Assembly: GCA_035701285.1 (NCBI GenBank)
Contig: DASSNT010000071.1
Coordinates: 1 to 26,696, forward strand
Length of the DNA: 26,696 bases
Origin: DASSBR01 sp035701285
GTDB taxonomy: Bacteria > Pseudomonadota > Gammaproteobacteria > Natronospirales > DASSBR01
Direction: 5' to 3'
Position numbers and translations under genes: made by a program
Notes under the pieces: model-generated
Told to the model about the DNA's origin: nothing
Database searches by the model: none
The model's input: only the letters and a program-made list of their open reading frames with translations
Shown here: one piece after another, positions 14,029-21,539 of the stretch
Numbering within the stretch: the first letter of the stretch is position 1
Layout of the letters: each line of letters opens with the position of its first letter

Positions 14029-14999
14029 GCGTTCGTCGGCGCCTGGGCGGGGTGCAGAAATTCAGCCGCGCCCTGCGCCAGCAAATCTTCCGCGAGGTCT
14101 TCGCCCAGCCGCGCCGCGTCGCTGGCCGCGCCATGGCGCTCGGCGCGCAGCACCCGGGAGCCGTCGGGCGCGCCGATCAACCCGCGAACGGTAATCTGCT
14201 CGCCATCGAGTTCGGCGAATGCCGCCAGCGGCACCTGGCAGCTGCCCTGCAGTCGGCGGTTCAGCGCCCGCTCAGCGAGGGTCCGTGTCCACGTCGGACC
14301 GTCGTTGAGTGCGGCCAACGTCGCGAGAATCGGCTCGTCGTCCTCGCGGCATTCGATCGCAAGCGTACCCTGACCGACGGCTGGCAGACACACGTCCGGT
14401 TCCAGACAGGTCGTGATGTGTTCGCGCTGGCCGAGCCGTTTGAGACCTGCGGCCGCCAGAATGATCGCGTCGAAGTCGCCCCGTTCGAGCTTCGCGAGCC
14501 GGGTGCCGACGTTGCCGCGCAGGGGAATGACTTCCAGATCCGGCCGCCGATGCTTGAGCTGACACTGGCGGCGCAGGCTTGAGCTACCGACACGCGCCCC
14601 CTGCGGCAGCGCATCCAGTTCCGGATAGCGAACGGATATGAAGGCGTCGCGCGGATCATCGCGGGCAATCACTGCCGCCAGGCGCATGCCCTCGGGCAAT
14701 TGCGCCGGCACGTCTTTCAGCGAATGCACGGCAATGTCGGCGCGGCCATCGAACAAGGCCGCTTCCAGCGTTTTGGTGAACAGGCCCTTGCCGCCGATGG
14801 TCGCCAGCGGCCGATCGGTGATCTCGTCGCCGCGGGTGGACAGCGGCAGCAGTTCGACGGTCGCGGCGGGATCATGCGCGCGCAGCAGGCAAGCCACATG
14901 CTCGGCCTGCCAGAGGGCGAGGGCGCTTTTGCGGGTGGTGATGCGGATGCGCGCGGGGTTCGGGATTCGGGATTCGGGGTTCGGGGAAGAGGTGGTCAT
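14025..14999 (-). CDS. hemC: Hydroxymethylbilane synthase (porphobilinogen deaminase)
   Basis: HemC joins four porphobilinogen molecules into hydroxymethylbilane on a covalently bound dipyrromethane cofactor. The 324-residue product shows the core start RIRITTRKSALALWQ (17-31), HSLKDVP (92-98, catalytic D96), VGSSSLRR (137-144) and the cofactor-binding C254 in GSCQVP. The start ATG at 14997-14999 is the only reasonable one; a longer upstream frame has no homology. The first 15 residues, MTTSSPNPESRIPNP, are an extra segment encoded by a C-rich heptad repeat on this strand and are not part of the conserved fold. The ribosome site is weak (AAGA). It follows algR, as in Pseudomonas. Confidence 0.96.
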   Translation of the reverse strand: MTTSSPNPESRIPNPARIRITTRKSALALWQAEHVACLLRAHDPAATVELLPLSTRGDEITDRPLATIGGKGLFTKTLEAALFDGRADIAVHSLKDVPAQLPEGMRLAAVIARDDPRDAFISVRYPELDALPQGARVGSSSLRRQCQLKHRRPDLEVIPLRGNVGTRLAKLERGDFDAIILAAAGLKRLGQREHITTCLEPDVCLPAVGQGTLAIECREDDEPILATLAALNDGPTWTRTLAERALNRRLQGSCQVPLAAFAELDGEQITVRGLIGAPDGSRVLRAERHGAASDAARLGEDLAEDLLAQGAAEFLHPAQAPTNA

Positions 15000-15101
15000 G
15001 GCTATCTTACATTCGAGGTCGAACTGATCCTGTGGCACCGGCACGCCAGAAACTGCGCAAGTGCATTCTACCCGAGCCCCGACTCCCGAATCCCGAACCC
15101 C
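14955..15101. repeat. Inverted pair of G-run heptad arrays around the hemC start
   Basis: The plus strand at 14955-14985 has five runs of 3-4 Gs at seven- or eight-base spacing (units like GGGATTC). The minus strand at 15101-15071 carries the same 31-base sequence with two differences (29 of 31). The copies are inverted and 85 bases apart, and the hemC ATG lies in the interval 12 bases from one arm. Each G-rich strand meets the G3+N1-7 pattern for a G-quadruplex. In a leftward transcript the arms could instead pair into a long hairpin. Confidence 0.85.
15065..15070 (-). promoter_or_regulatory. Possible hemC -10 element abutting the G-run array
   Basis: TAGAAT on the minus strand (five of six matches to TATAAT) follows directly after the last G-run of the 15071-15101 array and lies 66 bases upstream of the hemC start. 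The -35 region would then fall inside the G-runs and shows no match to TTGACA, so support is limited. Confidence 0.35.
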
Positions 15102-15109
15102 GTTCTTCC

Positions 15110-15844
15110 TCACAAACTCCGCAACCTCTGCCGCACCTCGCCTGCCTGCCGGCGGCTGACTTCGAGCGACGCCTCGGAATCGCGAAACCGCACGCGAATG
15201 CGGCCGTTGACGTCCTTTTCCAGGCCGGCGACCTGCGAGACCATCACCAGCGCATTGCGGTGAATGCGCAGCAACTGGTCGCCGAATTCGGTTTCGAGCT
15301 GCTTGAGGGAGTCGTCGATCAGCACCTCGCCGCGCTGGTGGCGCACCGTGACGTACTTCTGCTCGGCGTGAAAATACATCACCTCTTCCATCGGGATGAC
15401 TTTCAGCTCGTTGCCGAGGCGGGCGCACAAGTGCCGGCGGGCCGGCTTGCCGTCCGCTTCCGACAACGCATTCATCTGCACCTGGTTGAGCCGCTTCAGG
15501 TTCTGCAGCGCCTCGGTGAGGCGTTCCTTGCGCACGGGCTTCAACAGGTAGGCGACCGCGCGAACGTCGAACGCGTCGAGGGCGAACTCGTTATAAGCAG
15601 TGGTGAAAATGACCGCCGGCGGCGTCTCCTCGTGTTCGAGCAGATGGCGCGCGGCTTCCAGCCCGTCCATGACCGGCATGCGGATATCGAGCAGCGCGGC
15701 GTCGGGGTACAACTTGCTGCAGGCCAGCAGCGCTTCACGGCCATCGGCCGCTTCGCCCACCACCTCGCAGTCAGGCATGTCTGCCAGCATCCGCCGCAGG
15801 CGGTCGCGGGCGTGGACTTCGTCGTCGGCGATCAGCAGTCTCAT
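15110..15844 (-). CDS. algR: AlgR-type LytTR response regulator
   Basis: The 244-residue protein has a receiver domain (1-120) with acidic pocket D7/D8, phosphoacceptor D53 (LLDIRMPVMDG), T81 and K102, and a LytTR DNA-binding domain (about 138-240; LKVIPMEEVMYFHAEQKY, then RIHRNALV). AlgR in Pseudomonas controls alginate, type IV pili and virulence genes with the kinase AlgZ/FimS; here only gene order and domain type are shown, so the regulon is inference. The ribosome site AAGGAGG (15849-15855) is strong. It lies 37 bases after algZ, in the order algZ-algR-hemC-hemD known from Pseudomonas. Confidence 0.93.
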   Translation of the reverse strand: MRLLIADDEVHARDRLRRMLADMPDCEVVGEAADGREALLACSKLYPDAALLDIRMPVMDGLEAARHLLEHEETPPAVIFTTAYNEFALDAFDVRAVAYLLKPVRKERLTEALQNLKRLNQVQMNALSEADGKPARRHLCARLGNELKVIPMEEVMYFHAEQKYVTVRHQRGEVLIDDSLKQLETEFGDQLLRIHRNALVMVSQVAGLEKDVNGRIRVRFRDSEASLEVSRRQAGEVRQRLRSL

Positions 15845-15881
15845 GGCTCCTCCTTGTGATCGGTCAGCGCGTTATTGCTGT

Positions 15882-16970
15882 TCACTCTGAAACATCATTC
15901 GTTCGGCAGGGAAAGCGTAATACCAGGCGAAAACGGTCGTTGGACGGCACGATTTCGACCGACGCCGCCGCGCCGTGCAGCAGCCGCAGCCGTTCGCGCA
16001 CGTTGTCGAGCGCCATCCGGTTGCCGCGCCGCCGCGAACCCGGCGTCGGGCCGACCGGGTTCTCGACCTCGATCACCAGATCGTCGCCGAGCCGCCGGCC
16101 GATCACGCTGACGACGCCGCCGTCGGCGCGCGGTTCGATGCCGTGATAAATCGCATTCTCCAGCACCGGCTGCAACAGCAACTGCGGCACCCGCGCGTCG
16201 CCCGGCAGATCGTCGATGTGCCAGTCGACCCGCAGCCGGTCGCCGAGCCGAAGCATTTCAATGTGCTCGTACTCGCGCGTCAGCGCCACCTCGTCCGCCA
16301 ACGATACCACCGTGCCGGTGGCGCCGAGGCTGGCCCGGAACAGATCGGCCAGATCCTCGATTGCGCGCTCCGCGATACGTGGCTGGGCGGCGATCAGCGC
16401 GGCGATCGTATTCAGGCTGTTGAACAGAAAGTGCGGCCGGATGCGTGCCTGCAGCGCCTCGATGCGCGACTGTGCCTCGCGCTCGATATTCTGCTTCCAC
16501 TGGCTGTTGATGTAGAAGTAGCGCAGCACCAGCGCGTTGATGATCGCGCTGACGATCAGGTTGCGGCCGATGAACGCGATATGCGCCTCGGCCGTCACGC
16601 TCGGCGCGATGCCGGTGATCGAGGCGATTTCGTAAGCGCATTCGCTCAGCACCGCCGTGGTGCCGAGCAGCAGCAGATAAGTAATGACGACCGCGCTGTG
16701 AATCGAGCTGCCCGCCAGCCGGTGGCGAACGGCGCACAGCACGCCGGCGCTGGTCAGCGCGACCCATTGCAGAAACAGGGAGGTGAGGCCGAGATCGGCC
16801 CAGAAGCTGCCGTCCAACTGGTGCCCGGCCGTGGCCAGAATAAAGGCCAGCAGCTCGGCGATCAGAATGACCGGCAAAATCGCCGCGCCGGAGCAGAAGT
16901 CCGGGAGGAAGAACCGGTCAGCCGCCTGATTGTCGAGTGTGCCTGCGGCTTCCGCGACGCGACGTTCCAT
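15882..16970 (-). CDS. algZ: AlgZ/FimS-type sensor histidine kinase
   Basis: The 362-residue protein has four hydrophobic segments in its N-terminal half (about 30-48, 58-80, 92-110, 133-152) and a His_kinase domain of the LytS/YehU type: H180 in RIRPHFLFNSLNT, the N-box QPVLENAIYHGI (268-279, N273) and a RMALDNVRERLRLLHG segment near the end. The usual glycine-rich ATP-lid motif is weak (VENPVGPTPGSRRRG), as in AlgZ-like proteins, so ATP use cannot be confirmed from motifs. It pairs with algR immediately downstream. The short gap to the upstream gene (39 bases) includes a 5-bp hairpin (16978-16991) and no obvious strong promoter. Confidence 0.91.
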   Translation of the reverse strand: MERRVAEAAGTLDNQAADRFFLPDFCSGAAILPVILIAELLAFILATAGHQLDGSFWADLGLTSLFLQWVALTSAGVLCAVRHRLAGSSIHSAVVITYLLLLGTTAVLSECAYEIASITGIAPSVTAEAHIAFIGRNLIVSAIINALVLRYFYINSQWKQNIEREAQSRIEALQARIRPHFLFNSLNTIAALIAAQPRIAERAIEDLADLFRASLGATGTVVSLADEVALTREYEHIEMLRLGDRLRVDWHIDDLPGDARVPQLLLQPVLENAIYHGIEPRADGGVVSVIGRRLGDDLVIEVENPVGPTPGSRRRGNRMALDNVRERLRLLHGAAASVEIVPSNDRFRLVLRFPCRTNDVSE

Positions 16971-17009
16971 GGCAGGTAGTCTCTACAGACTGGCGGGAAT
17001 ATGCAAGGT

Positions 17010-17888
17010 TTATTCCTGCGACTTGCCCCCAAATAGCGCTTTTTTTAACCGAAACAGCGCCGATATGTCATCATCGCCATGGCCCTGGCGCAACAGGCGG
17101 GCGTAATGCAGCAGCGTCATTTCCACGATTGGCAGCTGCGTATCGTGTCGCGCGGCCATCGCCTGGCAGATTTCGAGGTCCTTCTGGTGCAGCGCCACCT
17201 TGAAGCCGAGCGGGAACTTGCCCTTGACCATCGTCGGTCCGCGATGATCGAGAAACCAGTTGCCGGCGGCGCCACCGCCGACCACGTCAATCACCTTGTC
17301 CATCGGCAGGTCCATCGCCTCGCCGAACGCCAGCGCCTCGGTCACCGCCTGATTGATGCCCGCCACCATGATCTGGTTGACGGCCTTGGTCGCCTGCCCG
17401 GCCCCGGCCGGGCCCATATGAACGATGCGCTTCGCCATCGCCGCAAGCAGCGGCCGGGCGCGGTCAAAGATGTCCGCCTCGCCGCCGACCATCATGGCCA
17501 ACGTTCCCGCCTTCGCGCCCTCGGTGCCGCCCGAGACCGGCGCGTCGAGAAAATGGGCGCCGACTTCGGCCAGCCGCGCCGCCGCCGCTTGAGCCGTCCC
17601 GGCTTTCACCGTCGAGCAGTCGATCACGACCGCGTCGCGCGCCAGCGCTGGCGCCAGCGCATCCACCACCGCAAGCACATCCGCATCGGCCGACACGCAC
17701 AACACCACGGCGTCGCAACCGCGCCCCGCCTCAGCGACACTGGCCGCAACGGCGCAGCCGGTATCGGCGGCGAACGTTTCCGCCCGTTCGGCCGTCCGGT
17801 TATGAATCTTCGTGAGAAAGCCTGCCTTGTGCAGGTTGTGAGCCATCGGCGCGCCCATCGCGCCCAAGCCGATGAATGCGGTTTTCAT
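17010..17888 (-). CDS. 3-hydroxyisobutyrate dehydrogenase-family oxidoreductase
   Basis: The product of 292 residues belongs to the beta-hydroxyacid dehydrogenase family. It has the nucleotide-binding GLGAMGAPMA (7-16), the substrate-site segment DAPVSGGTEGAKAGTLAMMVGG (115-136), and catalytic K168 with N171 (GQATKAVNQIMVAG). Members reduce or oxidise 3-hydroxyisobutyrate, tartronate semialdehyde, succinic semialdehyde or related small acids; the substrate is not decided by sequence here. The adenosine-ribose region HNRTAERAE (29-37) has Arg after Asn rather than an acidic residue, which favours NADP(H), an inference. It starts 15 bases after the speA stop and so is likely co-transcribed with it. 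Confidence 0.88.
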   Translation of the reverse strand: MKTAFIGLGAMGAPMAHNLHKAGFLTKIHNRTAERAETFAADTGCAVAASVAEAGRGCDAVVLCVSADADVLAVVDALAPALARDAVVIDCSTVKAGTAQAAAARLAEVGAHFLDAPVSGGTEGAKAGTLAMMVGGEADIFDRARPLLAAMAKRIVHMGPAGAGQATKAVNQIMVAGINQAVTEALAFGEAMDLPMDKVIDVVGGGAAGNWFLDHRGPTMVKGKFPLGFKVALHQKDLEICQAMAARHDTQLPIVEMTLLHYARLLRQGHGDDDISALFRLKKALFGGKSQE

Positions 17889-17903
17889 ACCTGTTCCCGG
17901 ATT

Positions 17904-19754
17904 CTACTTTTCAAGATAGGTGTAGCCGTCGAGGCCGGCGCTCAGCGCCTCCATATATTCATTCCGTTGCGCATCCGGCAGACCGGCCGCTTCGATGCGC
18001 TCGCGATAGCTGGCGAGGAGTTTGTTAGTGTCGAAATGCACGTAGCGGAGCAGCTCGGCAGCCGTGTCGCCATGCTCGGGCCGCGACAGGCGCCAGCCGC
18101 CCGCGCCGTCCAATTCGACGTTGACCGCGTTGGTGTCGCCGAACAGGTTGTGCATGTCGCCGAGGATTTCCTGGTAGGCGCCGACAAGGAAAAAACCGAG
18201 CAGGTACGGCTCGCCGTTCGACGCGTGCAGCGGCAGGGTCGGCTCGACGCCGTCGCGGTCGACGTAGCGGTCGATGCGGCCGTCGGAGTCGCAGGTCAGA
18301 TCCTTCAGCACGCCGCGCCGGGTCAGCGTTTCATTCAGGCGGTGGATCGGCAGGATCGGAAAGATCTGGTCGATCGCCCAGATATCGGGCAGCGACTGGA
18401 ACACCGACAGGTTGCAGAAGTACTTGTCGGCGAGCTTTTCATTCAGTTCGTCGGCGAGCGGACGCTGATGGCGGCCGCCGTCGCCGACGCGCGTGCGCAG
18501 CTTGATGCACAGCGCCTGGTAGATTTCTTCGGCCCGGGCGCGTTCGGCGAGGCTGAGCACACCGTGGCTGTAAAGGCTCTGCGCTTCGCCCAGCCAATAG
18601 AGCGCGTCCTGGTAACTTTCGACGCCGCTCTTGTCGACTTCCACATAGCTCGTCCACAGGTCGTGCAGAATCGTCGGCGCCTCGGCGGCCGGCGGCTCGG
18701 GTGGGCGCTCCGGCACCGTTTCGATGTCGATGACGTCGGTAATTAACACCGCGTGGTGCGCGGTTAGTGCGCGGCCCGATTCGCTGAAGATGTTCGGCTG
18801 CGGCAGCTCGCGTTCGGCGGCGACTTCGGCGAGCGTGCGGACGATGACCTCGGCGTAGCGATCCAGGCTGTAATTCATCGAGCAGAAGCTACGCGAGCGC
18901 GTGCCTTCGTAGTCGACACCGAGTCCGCCGCCGACATCGACGACCTCGATCGGCGCGCCGGCGCCGCGAAGCTCGGCGTAGTAGCGCGCGACTTCCAGCA
19001 TGCCGCGCTGGATATCGCGGATGTTGGCGACCTGCGAGCCGAGGTGACAGTGCAGCAGTTGCAGGCAGTCGAGCCGGTCGGCCGCGCGCAGTTTGTCGAG
19101 CGCCGTGAGCGCCTGCGTGGCGGACAGGCCGAACTTGGATTTTTCGCCGCCGGTGTTCTGCCACTTGCCGGCCCCGATCGTCGCCAGCCGCACCCGCAAG
19201 CCGAGACGCGGCCGGATATTCATCGCGTCCGCCTCGTCGAGCAGGAAGGTCAGTTCTGACAACTTTTCGACGACGATAAAAACGCGGAAGCCCAGCGCCT
19301 GGCCGATCAGCGCGAGGCGCAGATACTCGCGGTCCTTGTAACCGTTGCAAACGATGGTGCCGCCCTGCGGCGCGATGCCCAGCACAGCCATCAACTCCGG
19401 CTTGCTGCCGCACTCGAGGCCGGCGACGCCGTCTGCCAGGATTTCCGACACCACGCTGTGCTGCTGGTTGACTTTGATCGGATAAATCGGCGTATAGCGC
19501 CCGCCGAAGCCGTGATGCTCGATCGCGCGGCCGAACGTGCCGGCGAGGTGGGACACGCGGTCTCGGAGAATGTCGGTGAAGCGCACCAGCACCGGCAGCG
19601 ACAGGCCCGCCTCCTGGATTGCGGCAGCGAGTTCGTGCAGATCAACGGTCCCGGCGTCGGCGTCACGACGCGGCGACACCGTCACATGGCCGGCCTCGTT
19701 AACGTCGAAATAGCCTGCACCCCAATGGGCGATGTTGAAGATGTCGCGGGCCAC
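17904..19754 (-). CDS. speA: Biosynthetic arginine decarboxylase
   Basis: SpeA decarboxylates arginine to agmatine for putrescine and spermidine synthesis, with pyridoxal phosphate. The 616-residue protein has the N-terminal NIAHWGAGYFDVNEAGH (7-23), PLP-binding K94 (YPIKVNQQ), HCHLGSQ (235-241), DVGGGLGVDYEG (273-284), ESGRAL (325-330) and the active-site CDSDG (488-492). It is shorter than the 658-residue E. coli enzyme because it lacks its N-terminal extension. The start is GTG at 19752-19754, placed directly before conserved sequence; no good Shine-Dalgarno precedes it. It diverges from speE across 66 bases, so the two polyamine genes share a control region. No speB (agmatinase) lies nearby. 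Confidence 0.95.
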   Translation of the reverse strand: MARDIFNIAHWGAGYFDVNEAGHVTVSPRRDADAGTVDLHELAAAIQEAGLSLPVLVRFTDILRDRVSHLAGTFGRAIEHHGFGGRYTPIYPIKVNQQHSVVSEILADGVAGLECGSKPELMAVLGIAPQGGTIVCNGYKDREYLRLALIGQALGFRVFIVVEKLSELTFLLDEADAMNIRPRLGLRVRLATIGAGKWQNTGGEKSKFGLSATQALTALDKLRAADRLDCLQLLHCHLGSQVANIRDIQRGMLEVARYYAELRGAGAPIEVVDVGGGLGVDYEGTRSRSFCSMNYSLDRYAEVIVRTLAEVAAERELPQPNIFSESGRALTAHHAVLITDVIDIETVPERPPEPPAAEAPTILHDLWTSYVEVDKSGVESYQDALYWLGEAQSLYSHGVLSLAERARAEEIYQALCIKLRTRVGDGGRHQRPLADELNEKLADKYFCNLSVFQSLPDIWAIDQIFPILPIHRLNETLTRRGVLKDLTCDSDGRIDRYVDRDGVEPTLPLHASNGEPYLLGFFLVGAYQEILGDMHNLFGDTNAVNVELDGAGGWRLSRPEHGDTAAELLRYVHFDTNKLLASYRERIEAAGLPDAQRNEYMEALSAGLDGYTYLEK

Positions 19755-19763
19755 GCGCGAAGG

Positions 19764-19813
19764 TTAAAGCATTCAAGGCTATACGGCTATACTGTTACGT
19801 TTTTCCCTGAGGA
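19764..19813 (+). promoter_or_regulatory. Divergent speA/speE control region
   Basis: Ahead of speE lie TTAAAG (19764-19769, weak -35), TATACT (19788-19793, -10; spacer 18) and GAGGA (19809-19813), seven bases before the ATG. The 8-mer GGCTATAC is tandemly repeated at 19777-19784 and 19785-19792, so two overlapping -10 choices exist. Minus-strand TATAGC sequences within the same repeat could serve speA. Confidence 0.5.
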
Positions 19814-19820
19814 ATTTGTG

Positions 19821-20669
19821 ATGACTCTGGAAGGCGACTGGTTTATCGAACAGGCCCCCGAAGCAGACATGGCGCTCGGCCTCAAGCTGCGCGGAAAACT
19901 GGCTGATGAGCGCTCGCCATACCAGCACATCGAAATATATGAAACCGAGAGTTTCGGCCGGCTGATGGTGATCGACGGCTGCGTGATGCTGACCGCGCGC
20001 GACAACTTCGTCTACCACGAGATGATGGCGCACGTGTCGCTGTTCACCCACCCCGACCCGCGCCGCGTGGTCATTATCGGCGGCGGCGACTGCGGCACAC
20101 TGAAGGAAGTGCTGAAGCACCCGGGTGTCGAGCACGTGCTGCAGGTCGAGATCGACGAGGCAGTCACGCGGCTCGCGGCCGAATATTTCCCCGAGCTGTG
20201 CGAGTCGAACGACGACCCGCGCGCCGAATTCTACTTCGGCGACGGCATTCGCTGGATCAATGACGCGGAGCCAGGTAGCGTCGATGTGATCATCGTCGAC
20301 AGCACCGATCCGGTCGGACCGGCGGAAGGGCTGTTCGCGGAACCGTTTTACCGCGCCTGCCGCCGCGCGCTGGGTGAGCGCGGCATTTTCGTGCAGCAGA
20401 GCGAATCGCCGCTATTGCATACGCGGATACTGAAGCAGGTACATGCCGGCCTGCGCGCGGCAGGTTTCGCCGACACCGCCTGGGCGGGTTTTCCGCAGGC
20501 GACGTATCCTTCCGGCTGGTGGTCGGCCACTCTGGCCGGTGCGGACGTGAAGGACTTTCGGGAAACGGCCGCGGCCGCGAAGACTTTTCCGACGCGTTAT
20601 TACACGGCGGGTGTGCATCGCGGGGCACTGGCGATGCCGGCGTTCGTGGAAGAAGCGCTGGCGAATTGA
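19821..20669 (+). CDS. speE: Spermidine synthase
   Basis: SpeE transfers aminopropyl from decarboxylated S-adenosylmethionine to putrescine. The 282-residue product has the expected fold markers: YQHIEIYETESFGRLMVIDG (34-53), FVYHEMMAHV (63-72), the nucleotide-binding GGGDCGTLKEVLKH (87-100), VEIDEAV (109-115), catalytic D160 (VDSTDPVGPAEGLF) and QATYPSGWWSATLA near the end. The ATG at 19821 with GAGGA upstream is chosen over a longer frame that runs back through speA antisense. It is divergent from speA and convergent with the DUF4124 gene, with palindromic repeat copy B between. Confidence 0.96.
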   Translation: MTLEGDWFIEQAPEADMALGLKLRGKLADERSPYQHIEIYETESFGRLMVIDGCVMLTARDNFVYHEMMAHVSLFTHPDPRRVVIIGGGDCGTLKEVLKHPGVEHVLQVEIDEAVTRLAAEYFPELCESNDDPRAEFYFGDGIRWINDAEPGSVDVIIVDSTDPVGPAEGLFAEPFYRACRRALGERGIFVQQSESPLLHTRILKQVHAGLRAAGFADTAWAGFPQATYPSGWWSATLAGADVKDFRETAAAAKTFPTRYYTAGVHRGALAMPAFVEEALAN

Positions 20670-20677
20670 ACGCTGGG

Positions 20678-20740
20678 ATCCCCCGGTCTCTTACTCTCCC
20701 CTTTGCGGCCGAAGGCCGGAAGGGGGAATTGGAGGGGGAC
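20678..20740. repeat. Palindromic repeat copy B between speE and the DUF4124 gene
   Basis: ATCCCCC (20678-20684) and GGGGG (20734-20738) form imperfect outer arms around CTCCCCTTT, a CGGCC-GAA-GGCCG stem (20706-20718) and GGAAGGGGG. The same order of modules occurs in copy A at 10794-10886. It occupies nearly the whole 73-base gap between two convergent genes and may act as a bidirectional terminator, though no T-run is present. Confidence 0.75.
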
Positions 20741-20742
20741 TC

Positions 20743-21198
20743 TTAATCTTCAACCTTGGCACAGAGCTTCGCCACCCGCTCGCGCTGCTGCTGCTTGAAC
20801 TGCGCCAGATCCTTCCCGCTCAGGTAGGTCGTCTTGCCGTCCGCATCGTGCTTGCGGACGCGCTCGATGCCTTCGAGTGACTGCACCCGGGCCTTCGCGA
20901 CTGTACAGCGCTTCGCCGCCTGTTTCGCCTCGCTCTCGGCCTTGGCCGCGGCGGCAGCCTGTTCCTCGCGCTGGTTTCGATAGCTTTCGATCTTGTCGTT
21001 GCGCGCCTGGATGCGTGCCTTGACCGCCGCCGGATCGGTCGGCGAACTCTCGATCGACAGCAGCTTGGCGCCCTTGGGTGGCGGCGTGTCGCTGTAATGG
21101 ATCAGGCCGTCGGTGCCGAGCCAGCGGTAGACGCCGGCAGAGGCTGTCGCCATGGCCAGCAGCAACGTGAATCCGAGCAGGAGTTTTATGGCTTTCAT
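20743..21198 (-). CDS. DUF4124 domain-containing exported protein
   Basis: The product of 151 residues has a clear signal peptide (positively charged start, hydrophobic core 6-18, ASA at 19-21) followed by the DUF4124 motif GVYRWLGTDGLIHYSDTPP (22-40). The rest is charged and alanine/glutamine-rich, probably helical or coiled-coil (about 57-120), and ends in KLCAKVED. DUF4124 proteins are small periplasmic proteins of unknown role common in gammaproteobacteria. The start at 21198 overlaps the P-II gene stop by four bases (ATGA), so the two are translationally coupled although they act in different compartments. A longer upstream frame overlaps the P-II gene and is not real. Confidence 0.9.
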   Translation of the reverse strand: MKAIKLLLGFTLLLAMATASAGVYRWLGTDGLIHYSDTPPPKGAKLLSIESSPTDPAAVKARIQARNDKIESYRNQREEQAAAAAKAESEAKQAAKRCTVAKARVQSLEGIERVRKHDADGKTTYLSGKDLAQFKQQQRERVAKLCAKVED

Positions 21199-21533
21199 AA
21201 GGCGTCGGCGTCGGTTTCGCCCGTCCGGATCCGGATGGCCTGTTCCAGCTCGGTGACGAAAATCTTGCCGTCGCCGATCTTGCCGGTCTTGGCCGCGTGA
21301 ATGATAGCCTCGACAACCTGGTCGACGAGGTCGTCCGGGATCGCGAGTTCCAGCTTGATCTTGGGCAGAAAGTCGACCACGTATTCCGCGCCTCGATACA
21401 GCTCGGTATGGCCCTTCTGCCGACCGAAGCCTTTGATTTCGGTTACCGTCATCCCCTGGACGCCGATATCGGCGAGGGCCTCGCGCACGTCGTCGAGCTT
21501 GAACGGCTTGATGATCGCCGCCACCATCTTCAT
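21195..21533 (-). CDS. glnK: P-II family nitrogen regulator
   Basis: P-II proteins are trimeric sensors of 2-oxoglutarate, ATP/ADP and (through uridylylation) glutamine. All key features of the 112-residue family are present: IIKPFKLDDVREAL (7-20), the T-loop KGFGRQKGHTELYRGAEYVVDFLPK region with uridylylation site Y51, and the nucleotide-binding TGKIGDGKIFV (about 83-93) and RIRTGE. Overall it resembles Pseudomonas GlnK, including LEQAIRIRTGETD, but D54 is also found in GlnB, so the paralogue call is moderate. No amtB ammonium transporter lies next to it, unlike most glnK genes. A strong AGGAGG (21540-21545) precedes the ATG by six bases. Confidence 0.93.
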   Translation of the reverse strand: MKMVAAIIKPFKLDDVREALADIGVQGMTVTEIKGFGRQKGHTELYRGAEYVVDFLPKIKLELAIPDDLVDQVVEAIIHAAKTGKIGDGKIFVTELEQAIRIRTGETDADAL

Positions 21534-21539
21534 CTGGCA

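Noticed and set aside
15000..15428. Upstream extension of the hemC frame
   Set aside because: It runs antisense-like through algR in another frame and lacks homology; ATG at 14999 directly precedes the HemC core.
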